From positions 9,754,048 to 9,818,047 of the forward strand of contig NC_092190.1 in the NCBI RefSeq assembly GCF_043641665.1: DNA of 64,000 nucleotides, given 5' to 3'. A program made the translations under genes and the position numbers. The notes beneath the pieces are model-generated. The model worked only from the letters and a program-made list of their open reading frames with translations. It had not been told where the DNA came from and did not search any database. This document shows, piece by piece, positions 24,901-36,783 of the stretch (positions are counted from its first letter, which is position 1; each line of letters starts with the position of its first letter). This stretch comes from Enoplosus armatus. Its lineage: Eukaryota; Chordata; Actinopteri; Centrarchiformes; Enoplosidae.

Positions 24901-27900
24901 CATAGCTCCTCGGCTCTCTCAGGTTTCTCAGTGTTACTGAGCTTCATGGTATGTAGATGAGTGTGCCAGGCCAGGGAACCAAGATTACTTTTTTTATCAG
25001 GTGGGAAGGGTACACTGTTTTTTCCCCCCCTCCATAGTAACAGTCTACTCAGCAAACTCTGGAGCCAGTGGCTGTTTAGTCTATCCCTGCAGTCAGACAG
25101 TGACTGCTCTTTACTGTAATTATAGACACCTCATGATAACCACATACATGAACACCTGTTGTGTCTCAGTCTCAGCACACCTGTTGTAGTCCCTTTATTT
25201 TTCTTTATTTTACAGTTTTCTAGCTGCCTTTGAATCTTCTTTGACCTGTTTATCTTGTATATGAAGCACAAAGAAGACATTGTTTCACAACCATACAGCT
25301 TGTGTGACCTTCTTCTCATGAGCTCCCATGGAAAGCTGTCCTAGAATCGTTATGTGCCCCCCGTTCCCAAAACCCCCTCTTTGTCCTCACACTGCCTCTC
25401 TGTGTGTCCGTGTGCATGTAGCATGTTTGTACGTCGGCATGTGCATTCACTAATTTGTGTGCAGTCTTTAGAGGGAGGCACATGTGTGTGCACCTCATTA
25501 CAGAAATATAATACAGCTGGCTTCCTGCTAAAATTAGAGTCAAAGTAAAGTGCGTCTTGAACTCTGAACTCTGACTCACATGACTTATGTTCATGTTCAC
25601 AGGTTAGTATTTCTGAAAACACTTCTAAGAAACTCTATGGCATCATGATTTAGTAGCATGGACTCTGGACACCACAACATATCATTCATGTGATTACAAG
25701 AGTCTACAGTCAAGCTAGCAGCTCTGTGAGGCTGGACTTAGGCACAGTGGTGTTTTGAGCTAAATGCTAATATCAGCATGCTAACATGCGCACAATGACA
25801 ATGCTAACATGCTGATGTTTATAATGTTCACCATTATAGGTTAGATGCTTAGAAGCTTAAGTCTTCGTCTAGATTATCAAAGTTATTACAATTCATCCTG
25901 ATGGGAACATGAATGTCTGCGCCAAATTTCAAGACGTACGTATTCAGTAATTGTTGAGACATCTGACTGAAGATATCAACCTCATGGTGGCGCTAGAGGA
26001 AAAGTCAGGGAATAATCAAGATCATTAATATTTATCCTCTGGGGACCATGAATGTCTTTACAAAATTTCATGGCAATCCATCCAACAGTTGTCGAGGCTG
26101 CTAGCATGGCCGCTAGCATGGCTAAAATTGTCCTCATTCATCACCATGACAGCATATCAAAAGATTAATAATTTTCAAATTGAAGTGGGCAGGTACATTT
26201 ATTTCTACATGAATTGGAAGATTAATGCGTTGTTACTGTGTATTTTCTGATTTTGGTTGTGTAAAAACTTTGTCCCTTCAGTTTCTCCATTAGTGCATGA
26301 CCGTGAATCATCCACTCTGCTACCAAATTTTCTGATTTGCCTGACCTTTTGACTCTTGCTTTCTGCTTGCTCTGCCGGCCTTCACCTGTGCTCTCCCTCT
26401 CTCTGCAGGCAGGACAGGTCAGCAGGACGATCTCCTACCTGAGTTTGATGTGGAGATTATGCCAGGTACGGCGCCTCACCTGCACTATTGTCTCGCTGCC
26501 TGCCATCTTCTAGCTTCCCTAATGCCTCCTAATGTTTAATTCTCACTGACCAATCAAAACCCTCTTTGACTAACGAATGTATATTCATGAGCCTGTGTTG
26601 ACACTGAACCTTGATCTGACGGTAAATGTACAGAAAGTAACTGACAGCCCTGTTGAGAGAGCGTCTAACCCAACCTGAAGTTACATACAGTCAGTTATTG
26701 AAGCTACATGAAGGAAAAATACACAGAGTCACAGTTCTTATCCTTTCCTCCCCCTCTGGTCATGATTTAAGTTCCACAGGGGATGTATGTTGACTTACCG
26801 TGGGGTTTTGAATGGATTTTGCTTCTCGGCACACCCTGAGGAAGTGTGTTGTTAGGGTCTAGATGCTTTAGAGATGTGATGATGGATAAGAGTCATTCAG
26901 AGTTCCCAAGAGTTTGCCTGAAGTTTCCTTTTTTGTACTCTGTGTCTCTGGATGCTTCATTGAAGGGGAGGCAGAAACATCTGCATGGTTTTAAAAGGAA
27001 CATTCTGGTTTATTATAACTTGATTTTTTTTATTATAACCTTGTAATCACGAAAGTAGTTGCTGAGATCTGGAGGTGAAACCAGAAGCAGGTGCACCCTG
27101 TTGTGTGAGCGCACAACTACGGCTACTACAGCAAGTCAAAGTTTAACCAGGAAATCGGTCCGCAAACTGTGATGCCTGCTTACGGTGGACGTTTTTGTGA
27201 TATTTTTACCATTCGCCTTCATTATCACTTCTAAATTAAGTTGAGTTAAACTTGTGTGATCGCCTGACTGTTCTTGTTTCTCACCCTGTTGGACTTTTAG
27301 TCAAACTTTTTAGGGATGACGCTGACATTGTCAGACCTCAGCAATTAACGTGATTATTTTATTATCAGGCGGAATGATATGAAAATACAAGCCAAGTTGT
27401 AAAAACCCAGGATTGTCCTTTAAGTATAGTGTGTTTATGACGTTGGAGGTTGTCAGTAAGTGTTGCCATATTTCTAAGTCTAACCTGTAACTTGTAATTT
27501 TCTTGTAATCTTTTGAGGGGAGCACACCTGCTGTCAGTCAGCTAAGAGCATCCTGGATAAATGTCAGTTATCCACCCACAACTTGGACCAGGACACCAGT
27601 TATTTTGCTCATCATTCTGTTAAGTGCTTTAGTTGTTTTACATGAGCAATAAAAGATGTCCATGTGTTGTGATACTTATTGACTGATCCTTGCAGTGTAT
27701 ATAAAGTTTTTTCCAGTTGTAGTAAAGACGTCTTGTATCCACATTTTAAAGGAAGGGGGGTTTGTGGGACAAAAGGAAACAAATGAAGGACCAAAACATG
27801 ATCAAGAGAAATCTAATCGTTACATCTAGGAGATAAAGGACTCACAGACGTCTCTGTAATACCTGAAACTCATAACATGCCTTACAGAAATGTAGAAGGA

Positions 27901-28620
27901 ATAATGTGTGTGTGTTTCTTAATTCCAGAGTGGGCGTTTGTGGGATCTGTAGTCCTGGGCAGCATCTTGGTCCTGTTACTGTTGGGGATCTGCTGGTGCC
28001 AGTGTTGTCCTCACTCCTGCTGCTGCTACGTCAGCTGCTGCTGCTGTCCTGATACCTGCTGCTGTCCACGACACTGTGAGTAACACAAACAACTACACAA
28101 GTTCCTTAAAAAACATTATTTATTAACTATAAGTTCCGTGTGTGTGTGTGTTCTCACTATCAATCGTTGTTCTCCTACGCAGTATATGAGGCAGGAAAGA
28201 TGGCAAAGAGTGGACCGCCGGCTCAGGTTCCTGTGTATCCCTACTACATTCCTGGTGTACCTACAGTGGTTCCTCTTGCCCCTTCATCCCATGTGGACCC
28301 GAAGATTGCCTCTCTCCCCTCAGTGGAGAATAACCTGGCTGGAGGTGAGTGTCAACAAAACAATTTATAATTTATTTCCTTTCAGAAACGCTGACTTGAC
28401 TAACCATCATTTCATCTATCATCATTCATCCTCGAGTCCGTCTCTAACCTTCATAGAAGCCGTAGAAATGACAGAGATGTCTGTGGGCAACATGCATGTT
28501 TGTTATTTAATTTAACATATTTGAGTATGGTTGTTAGTTTCTGCTTTGCAAGAAAGTTCATTGGACACGTACATGTGTGTGTCTCCTTGCATGGGTATGC
28601 CTGTGTGTGTGTGTACATAC

Positions 28621-28663
<43 letters not shown>

Positions 28664-31600
28664 ACAGTGCGCAGTGGTTATCGACTGAAAGCCAGTCCAG
28701 ACCAGGACTCAATGAAAGTTCTGTGCTACGTAGAGAAGGAGCTGGCTCAGTTTCCCTCTGTCAAGATGGCTGCACTCAAACGTAAGCCTGCAGAGATGAG
28801 GCTGTGAATCTGTGCGGCTGTGTGACTGTTGATGTGTTTCTCTTTTATGTGCATGGTTTGTGTAAATTAACTAGTGCTAGTTTCCATCTAATCCTGACAT
28901 CCATTTCATAACATCTAACTATCTGTACTGAGATGAGAAAAACATGCTCCTCATTTTCAAAAAGGAAGGTTATTTTTTACACAATTTAATTTGTGGTGTA
29001 AAGACACGCACACAGAATATATTTCATTCATCATCACAGTTTCATATGTTTTTTGGAAAATCAATTGTTTTATAATAAGCATATTAGATACCTGTCAAAT
29101 CAAAGTACTTCATCACATTTATGCTAAAATCAGAAAAAAACATATCTGCTGTTAATATAGTCTCGCGGTACATATCGTCATAACGATACGACCCCTAGTT
29201 CACTATGTTATGTATCAGGACATCTCAGAGTGTAATTATTGTGATGATGCCAAGGTCACTTTCAAAAAAGAATGTTTCCAAAGTTTGTTAGTAGTCAGTT
29301 TATTTTTAGGTTTATTTCACTGGGGATATCTGTTTGTGTCAACAAATTCCATGAAAACACCTTGTCCGTCACTCAACTTCGACCAGCCTGTCTGTAGTTC
29401 TCAGGCCATTGGTTCCTACTGAAGATGTAAAAGATCTAAAAACACGTGTAAAGGTTTATTTATTAAAAAGGCTCAGTAATTCACTAAAACAGCTATTATA
29501 ACTATTTTCAGCGGTGGATTAATATACATTTGGTGCTGTGGAGAGTATTTATGGCAGGAGGACGGTGAATGTAGATTTGACGCAAAATAAACTGAAGGAA
29601 CATGTCAGCCAGTGCAACAGTGTGGCTCATTGATGTGTTTTGTAATCGTTTTTGGGCAACAATGGAGGTCTATGGCACAGAGGAGCTGTATCAGGCAACA
29701 TGTTAGTAAGTGTAAAAGTGTTGTTAGTGGGATCAATTCATTTTATGTTTTGGTCCTTTCATAGTATTTGTTGACAATGAGGAAAAAGGAACATCTCTAG
29801 ACTCATCCTTTTAAGTGGTTGTGACAGTAGTTTGAGGTGGCACATGAGACATATCTGCTCTGAGTAATTTGCAGTCAGCTATAATCAGTGCTCATAATTA
29901 TATAGTCGTAGTCATCATGCTCTTATCCCAAACACCTACATAGTGCTTCCAGCTGACCTCGTCTTACTCTGAAACACCTGAAAAATGTTTTCCAAATGAA
30001 TTTTATGACAAAGATGTCGCTGTACTGATGTGTCTGTCCCAACAGCCAGTAGCCTATCAGAGCTGAGCTCTCTTCATGATGGAGGAAATACAGACTTCAG
30101 ACATACCTATCAGACGGTGCAGATGAAGGCACTCCCTCCCATCGCAGACCTCGACGACCAATCAGTGCTGAGAGCAGCTCCACCTACACAGAGTCGAAGG
30201 CTCAGGCGGGACAGAGGCAACCACTCAGACGATGAGCTGGACAGAAGGTTTACTTACCGTGTTATTTACTGCATGCATGTGTTTATGTGTGAGGAGGGTA
30301 AAGGTCCAATGAAATGGTATTATTTATTATTTAGTTCTTCAATGTGACCTCAGTCAGGGAGCAGAGGATTGTTAGAAAATCTCTAATTACTTTTTGGTTG
30401 AACTTTTTGGTAAATCCACTCTGTGCATCATGACATCACCACTAAGGATGAACTGTTTTCCTGGAAGTAGTAGTTTTCCAGGAAGTTCAACATCCCCCCC
30501 CCCCCCCCCCAACATTTGGGACAACTGGTCACTCTCTTGCATAGGCTACAATATTTAGCTTTACCGACAGATATTACAGGCATATATTTGCTGGATTTTA
30601 TGATGATGTCCAGCTGTACATATCCATTGAATCTCCAACTCACTCCACGCTGACCAACTGCCTCACTGAAATCTTGGGTGCCGAGTCATCTAAACACAAA
30701 CGTTTTCTGTTCCCCGCACATCCGTGTCCTTGGAGTGATCTTCGACAGCAAGCTTTCATTCAAACACCACGCTAATCTCATTAGCAAAACTTCCTTTTAC
30801 CACTTGAAAAACACCTTCGCTGCTGCTGAAACTCTGATCCGTCCCCCACATACATCCTCCAATAAACTTCAGTACTGTATATCCAGAACTCTACTGATCA
30901 TCTACTCCCTCCCATCTTTCAGCACCTTCACTGGCTTCTTTGTCCCACAATAAATTCATTTCAAACTCTCTTCACTCACAAAACCCTCCACAACCAGGTC
31001 CCTTCCTACCTCCTAGTCCACCACACTCCCCCCCTTTGCTCCTTCCACACCACCCACCAATTGTCTTTTATTTTTCAAGATTATTTTTTAATGTAAAGTG
31101 TCTGAGTACTATGTGCTCTATTAATAAAATGTAATATTGTTAGTACATGTCACTGTGTGCTGAGTTGTGTGCTCTTGTTGTAGGTGGAACCCCCGCTCAG
31201 AGCACCTGCAGAGAAAGACGTTAAGCAGAAGAGGGCGCACCGGCTCTCTGGACGAGCTGGAGGACTTCGCCCGGTCTTACGGCTCCCGTGGTCGTCGGGC
31301 TGAGCATCCTCCGGACCGTGCCTACGAGCGGGATTACAGCCCTCCCAGGCGTTTCTACAGAAATGAAGATGAAGGATGGGGCCGCCGCAGCCCCTCACCT
31401 TTACCCCAGAAGAGAAGGGACACGTGGGACAGTGATCGCCCCTGTCGACCGCCCCAAAGCAAAGGATACGACGACGCCTTCCTCAGCAGCGTGCTGGACA
31501 GCAAGGCGAGGGGGCGGGGAGGGGACAGAGGTGCTGCTAGACTGGACGAGGACAGTGACACTCCCTCTAAAGGCAGCTCCAGAGGAAAGGGCAGCGACAG

Positions 31601-32834
31601 TTACTACAGCCGGTCGCCTAGCAACCGTCCAGAAGAGGAGGACCCTTTGCCTCCGTACTGTGAGTGGGAGGCGGAGCGGTACCGCAGGGCTGCCCCGACC
31701 ACAGACCGGTACCGCACTGTAGAACCTCCCAGATCAGAGCGATACAGGACCACTGAACCAGCCATGAGGCCTTTCTCTTACACCCGCCCCCACCAGGGGA
31801 TGTCCCAAACACTACAGGGGGGCAGAGAGGAGAGAGATAGGAGCCGAAACCTGGTGAGTTACTTGTAGCAGGAACAAGGACTCCTCTTCAGCTCTTCAGG
31901 AAAGAGCCTCTAAATCCTGTAAATAGTCACAGGATAAGTCTGGCTATATTCTACATTTTTCTTATTGTCAACACAGCCCATGACACGTCCAATGTTCTGT
32001 GTAGCCAAAGCCTGATGTAGGTTGTTCCTCCTTATTCCTCGTTGTCCATAAACTAGTAAACACACATCAATGAGCCACACTGTTGCACTTACCGACAGTT
32101 TCCAGTAGCGTAATTGTTCTCCTCACATCAGCACAGGAAGATAGAGTTCCCAGCAAATGCACTCTTTACTCCTGTTTGAGTAGCGTTTTCTAAAAACTGC
32201 AGTGCCCAGCTGATTTAGGAGATTACTTAGCCTTTAAAAAAGAAATAAAACTATGAGATGTCATAATGACTCAAGGGTAATTGCAACATCCCCGGTTCAA
32301 GTCCAGCTGAGACCTTTGTTGAATGTTGTCCCTTCTCTTGGGGGCGTCTGAAAATACTGAGAGATGTTTTTGGTCTTTTCATGGGATTTGTTGACAATAA
32401 GAATAGAATAGAATAACGGCAGCTTTATGCTTAGACATTTGAAAGTGTTTTACAGTATTATGTACATAATCTGATCATCTCTTGTGCCATGTACATACAA
32501 GATTTATGGTCTTAACACTGAATCATTTTAATTTTGTTCTGACATGATTTTATCTATTTAGCTGTAACATTTTTTTGAGTAAAAGAAATTACAAATGTAT
32601 GATTTAACTCAGATATGTACTGTATAATCTGGCCACGCTTGCAACCATCACAGTGTTACAAATGCTCACCACAGTCATTACTACTTACAGCATGATTTCT
32701 GTGAATTTTAACAAAACTTGGACGCCTCAGGCACCAGGCTGGACTAACCTAGCATGAAAGTCTCTAACGTCTGGCTTTTTGGTGTATTTCTTTAACAGAG
32801 CACTGCACTGAGCAGGGACTCTCTCATAGTGTGA
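18147..32834 (+). CDS. ildr2: ILDR2 (angulin-3), immunoglobulin-like domain-containing receptor 2
   Basis: Exons: 18147-18186, 22019-22348, 23271-23390, 26409-26465, 27929-28075, 28183-28344, 28668-28781, 30046-30247, 31184-31853, 32799-32834. They join to 625 aa (human about 639). A signal peptide ([13 protein letters not shown]) is followed by one V-type Ig domain with the angulin hallmarks ([42 protein letters not shown]). Next come the ILDR2 linker exon ([19 protein letters not shown]), a membrane span at about 184-203, and the LSR-family cysteine cluster ([20 protein letters not shown]). The tail holds [17 protein letters not shown] and [13 protein letters not shown], and ends [11 protein letters not shown]. 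These features fit ILDR2 or LSR rather than ILDR1, and position next to GPA33 decides for ILDR2. Angulins mark tricellular tight junctions and recruit tricellulin; ILDR2 also has roles in hepatic lipid handling and T-cell restraint in mammals. Exon 4 (57 nt) and exon 7 (114 nt) are symmetric and could be skipped in frame. Confidence 0.94.
18658..19029. mobile_element. MITE-like repeat copy, both termini present
   Basis: It begins 'agagctgcaacgattagtcg' and ends 'aaacgttgcagccctg', so the inverted termini TGCAACG / CGTTGCA are clear. It is the best-preserved copy for terminal structure. Confidence 0.65.
19475..19514. repeat. Perfect hairpin, 18-bp arms and 4-base loop
   Basis: The left arm CTGCCTCTGTAACCTGTT (19475-19492) is the exact reverse complement of 19497-19514, with loop CATT. 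It lies in ILDR2 intron 1 and is transcribed with that gene. Confidence 0.95.
20038..20378. mobile_element. MITE-like repeat copy
   Basis: It runs from 'gagctgaaacgattagttga' to 'ttagttgcagtt', with the shared internal blocks 'ttctcaaatgtgagga' and 'acatcaccttgg'. Confidence 0.6.
20647..20698. repeat. Poly-C run followed by (AC)n
   Basis: About 17 consecutive C are followed by a run of CA repeats. It is a low-complexity tract and potentially an assembly weak point. Confidence 0.9.
21029..21693. mobile_element. MITE-like repeat interrupted by another repeat
   Basis: One end lies at 21029 ('agagctgaaatgatgattta') and the other at 21693 ('attagttgcagccctag'). The middle 21305-21510 belongs to a different interspersed family ('ccttcatgaaggga...ttattgcagga...cctaataaactggcaac'), so the elements are nested or abutting. 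Confidence 0.5.
21882..21931. repeat. (TA)n microsatellite
   Basis: About 25 TA units end some 90 bases before ILDR2 exon 2. Confidence 0.97.
22349..23270. other. ILDR2 intron 2
   Basis: It contains a long poly-C tract near 22490-22507. Otherwise it is anonymous AT-rich sequence with no coding signal. Confidence 0.5.
24310..24690. repeat. Percomorph interspersed repeat ('ctatgctaagctaagc' type)
   Basis: The stretch has the recognisable blocks 'cagccagttagcttatctta', 'cagctagctgtttccccctg' and 'tatgctatgctaagctaagc', which I know as a very common repeat of spiny-rayed fish genomes. It lies in ILDR2 intron 3. Confidence 0.6.
25650..26135. repeat. Percomorph interspersed repeat ('agcatgctaacatg' type)
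   Basis: The blocks 'agtctacagtcaagctagca', 'gtggtgttttgagctaaatg' and 'atttcatggcaatccatcca' recur in reverse at 43553-43975, and in part at 51410-51560 and 62940-63110. It lies in ILDR2 intron 3. Confidence 0.7.
26466..27928. other. ILDR2 intron 4
   Basis: No exon, RNA gene or clear repeat is recognised. The short open frames present lack splice and family support. Confidence 0.4.
28626..28660 (+). repeat. (TG)n tract at the ILDR2 exon 7 acceptor
   Basis: An uninterrupted TG run ends only 7 bases before the exon ('tccacag' then exon at 28668). It replaces the usual polypyrimidine tract. Confidence 0.95.
28782..30045. other. ILDR2 intron 7
   Basis: It holds a fish repeat fragment at about 29540-29790 ('gtgtggctcattgatgtgtttt'), with a related reverse fragment near 32050-32100. 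No coding signal is seen. Confidence 0.45.
30490..31135 (+). mobile_element. LINE reverse-transcriptase relic in ILDR2 intron 8
   Basis: From 30596 the frame reads [20 protein letters not shown], the reverse-transcriptase active-site block (canonical F/Y-A-D-D) with the alanine replaced. In another frame, 30678-30953 reads [20 protein letters not shown] followed by a KTSFYHLKN block, which is the next conserved block of L2/Rex1-type fish LINEs. Frameshifts and truncation show it is dead. A poly-C run at about 30495-30510 precedes it. Confidence 0.75.
31854..32798. other. ILDR2 intron 9
   Basis: A SINE-like tail lies at about 32280-32345 ('ggttcaagtcc...acctttgttgaatgttgtccc'). Otherwise there is no recognisable element. 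Confidence 0.4.
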
Positions 32835-33398
32835 CAAGGTTTCCCAGCCTCGACCCGCACAGCACTGCCAATCCATTCATTTAAACCGTCCTGTCGCTAC
32901 GCAGGAGAGGCTAACTGTTCTGCCGTCAGCCACATGAAGTCTGGCTCGTCTCACTGAAATAACCGCACCGAAAAAAAACATCAGTAGTGGATGGAAAACG
33001 CTGAGAAACTAACCTGCACATAGCAGCATGTGCAGTCGTTTCTGTCAGTACAGGATGTTTTTCCTCATGTGCATGAATTATATCTGGGTATTTCTGCATG
33101 TGTAGTCTACAGATGTTACGTATGTGGTGTGAGTTTGATGAGTTGAGTGACTGGATTTACTTAAACCAGTGCCAAGATGTTTTTTTAATTATCTGCCAAT
33201 TTCAGAATGGTCTTTTCTAACACGAAGCAGGACGCCACAGTCTTGTGTTCTCCTACAGACTTCATTCTTCTCACTCAGTACTCTGCGACTCAGGTTCACT
33301 TTGTATTTGTGTGTTTGTCTGTTGTTGATATTGCATGTAAGTACTGTACCTTGACTTTGTTTTGCAGATTTCAAATTGCACTGCTTAAATACTTTTTG

Positions 33399-33404
33399 AA
33401 TAAA
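33399..33404 (+). terminator. ILDR2 polyadenylation signal (AATAAA)
   Basis: Overlapping AATAAATAAA lies about 565 bases after the ILDR2 stop, with cleavage expected near 33420. Confidence 0.65.
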
Positions 33405-33429
33405 TAAAACTCTAAGAAGTCTTCACTGT

Positions 33430-36400
33430 CTCACATGAATGTATTTTTATTATCTCGGCTGGAAGATACGCACAGCAGCTAATGATTGTTTAATGATATT
33501 CAGTTCACTGTCACATAAGACAAAGAAAAGCAGCAAATCATCCCATTTGAGAAGCTGGAAACAGAATTTTTGGATTGATTTTTTGCCTAAAAAAAATTTA
33601 ACGGCTGATTAATTTTGTGTTGATGGGTCGTTTCAGTTCAACATACATCACAATAATATCTTTTAGAGAAGTAAGACATCACACTTACACAGATAAAAAC
33701 ATATGTACATTTGTCATGTTGCTCAGCAGTCTCAACACTTATTCATTTATTTTTACCAAATAATGAGATCCAGTACTGTCGTCAGACATTAAATGATGTA
33801 ATATCAAAACCAAGGGTACAAAGGCTTACTGAACAGTGAAGCAGGCAAGGGTTAAAACCAGGAAAGTAGTTCAAAACAGGAAAACAAATTCAATGGAGCA
33901 GGCTGAAAGTTCAAAGTCCAAAACAGGCAGGTAACAGCTGCAAAGACACAAGGCAAGGAACAAAGGAACAGACTGGTAGAAGTGGTGAGCGGCTGATGAG
34001 GGAAGTGAGAGCAGGTGTGTAGATGGGTGGGGCAGTCAGGTGATGGGGAAAGGAGGGATAGTTGGAGGACATCTGGTGGACTAGAGGAGAATAGCACTGA
34101 AGGACCTGAACAGAACTGTGGCTGGAGAGGACGGACAGGGAGACAGACTGCGACAATGTAAACACTAAAGAATTTGATGTGTACATGTAATTAATGATAG
34201 GGAGATCAAATCAATTTATGAAATTTCTTAGTAAGTCTCCTTTAATTTTGGTGTGATTTTGTTCTCAACACATGACAACAGCTGGTCCTCGGGCTTGAAT
34301 TTATTTTGCATTTCAACAGTTTTGACAAGATGATTCTGATGTAAAATACCTGTTGACTTCTGTCGTCACAAACTCTGATGTTTGAGTGGTTATTATGTTT
34401 GACAATATGTGTGAGTGTGTGTACCTTGAATAAAATCTGTGTTTTTTTATCGTAGCTTATCAAATATACACAACTAAATAAACACTAGAGGTTTACACAC
34501 AGTCAGCACACGTTATCATGTAAAGCGTGTTGGAGCTTTAAAAGGTTTATAGAAAGTATTAAATGGCACATCATTATCTCAAAACGTTACAGAACTACAT
34601 ATTACAACAGTTTTGTGTCTCTTGTAACCATTGTATGACTCTTTGTGGTCGCTTTGTGTGTATTTGTAGTCATTTTGTGTGTATTTGTTGTCATTTTGCA
34701 ACTCTGTAGTTTTTTGCGAGTCTTTGTGGACGTTTTGTGTCTATTTGTAGTTGTTTGTGTCTTTTTGGTCCTTTGATTGACTTTCCAACAAGAAATGGCT
34801 CTGGCCTGTGCCCTGTCTGTACCCAGTAGTCCTGTCCAGTAATCCATCCATGATACTAACAAGCCAGCTACCTATCACCTTCAGGCTCTGGAAGGGGGGG
34901 GGGGGGGGGGCAGTGGTGACAAGCCGGGCTCACCTGGCTCATGCGACCCCTGGCCGCACCTCTGGCCCCGCCCCTGCACGTTTCCACTGTTTATTTAGAG
35001 CAAAATGAGACTGAATGTTGATAGAAAGAAAACATAAGAACATTTGGTATCGTTTTAAAACAAATTACAGAGTAGATATTTTGTTCAGACTTGATATAGA
35101 GACATAGAAAACGAAAGGTTGTGTCTGTCCTCTCCAGAAACTGATAAGGAAGGAATTTAACTGGCATGTCTTGAGGTTCAGAGTGGAGCCAGACACGGAT
35201 GTGATGGCAATGCTTTTCATCCATGCAGCATTTTTCACAGGATTTCAAGCCCACTGCAGTGAGCTGAGAGCAGCACTTGAGTTCAGCTCAGGCGAGCATT
35301 TTTGTGTCAACAATGGAGCTCGCTGGGGTCCATGTCCTGGATAAGAGTAATGTAAACATCCTCGCACAAAGAGCTCCAACACTCGTCCAACATGACTCAT
35401 CCTGAGAGTGAACTTTACACTCGGGCTGTTTGTGAATAAACGAATGAATGAAAACCATCGTGACAGACGAGCTGACCTTCATCTGCTTTCTATTCTATTT
35501 ATTCTGATTATGCCAGCTTCACTCCTTCTACTTTAATTGTTTTTTTACACACTTCTGAGGTCCAGAAAGCCGTAAGATTGATGGACTGGATGTTGACATT
35601 TACATAAAGAATGATTTTATCTGCCATGTAAACAGCATTTGAATAAACTCATCAGAGGCGCTGAACTCAAAACACAGCAGAGAATAGAACAATGACAGTA
35701 CTAATTAATAAATTAGTAATTTGCTAATCAAGCTGTGTGTTTTCCTTATCATACTTTGGACCATTAAAAACTACAAAAGAAGAGACTGACTAAAAGAACG
35801 GGAGTGCTTTCTGCAGAGATAAAATTTATTAATTTGTATGTTCAACATATGTGTATGTTTAACTCTGCCCTCAGATTATCTGATTGATTATCTCAAAATA
35901 AATCAGCATTTAGCCTTAAGTCATCCTTCTCTCATCGACATTTGTCATGATGTTTTTGATTTACATCATCACAGTAAAATGTGCCAGTTTTATTAAGATC
36001 TTAGGCTGACACACATGGAAATACTGCCCAGCCTGTATATGTACCCACATTAATAGTGCAGCTGGTAAAGGTTGGTCTAATCTAAATTAATTTATATATA
36101 TTGATAAATGAAACGATATTGATATAATAACATCATAATGTATTTGTTGAATATAGTATGTATTATTAATCTGAATCTGGAAAGTAACTAAAGTTATCAA
36201 ATAAATGTAGTGGAGGAAAAAGTACAATATTTAATATTTACTAAAAGTATAAAGTAGCTGAAAATGGGAATACTCCACTTAAGTACAAGTACCTCAAGTA
36301 TAGAACTTGAGTAAATGTTCTCAGTTACGGTTCAAGGGTACAATATCAATAAGTCTAGTGTAGTATATTTTAAAAAAATCATTTATCTGAGAAAATGAAT

Positions 36401-36780
36401 TGTTTAGTCATGAATTAACAATATGAGGATCACCTCGTTGCTCTTCCTCTTCCTTCCTCCTCCTCCTCCATGTTGCACCTGCCACGGGGGGCGTGGTCAG
36501 TGATGTCACCTGAAGATGGAGGAGGGGGGAGGAGGATGATCCGCCTCTTTGATCGTCTCTGAGGGAAAGTTGTTCTTCAGTGCGGCTGTGGATACTCGTC
36601 TTTTTCCCCTCAGAAAACAAACACAGCCTGACCAACATGTCGTCCTAAGTCTGTGAAGTGGAGTTACTATGCAGAGCAGCGGCTGCGTGACGTTTCTCTC
36701 CAAATATTCCGGGTTTCTGGCGGGTTTTGAGTCGCCTAAAGGATAGAGAGTGAAGCTTCCGCGGAAGGATAAAGAGCAAC
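33430..36780. other. ILDR2-ILDR1 spacer with repeats
   Basis: It contains a MITE-like fragment (33500-33650), a purine-rich possible transposon remnant (33830-34150), a degenerate minisatellite (34600-34770), a poly-G run near 34895-34912 and a 'cacttaagtacaagtac' repeat (36195-36310). The last 350 bases before ILDR1 are GC-richer and probably hold its promoter. No gene is seen. Confidence 0.55.
34600..34770. repeat. Degenerate minisatellite ('tttgtggtcgttttgtgt')
   Basis: Roughly 18-24 base variants of TTTGTAGTCATTTTGTGTG recur 6-8 times. This is a repeat type seen scattered through fish genomes. Confidence 0.7.
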
Positions 36781-36783
36781 GAG

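Noticed and set aside
30678..30953. 91-residue plus-strand ORF in ILDR2 intron 8 as a new exon
   Set aside because: It matches the reverse-transcriptase region of LINEs and is frameshifted relative to the upstream active-site block, so it is a transposon relic.
33830..34150. Purine-rich segment that looked like a conserved gene fragment
   Set aside because: No open frame of interest; composition suggests an old transposon remnant, but the family could not be named.
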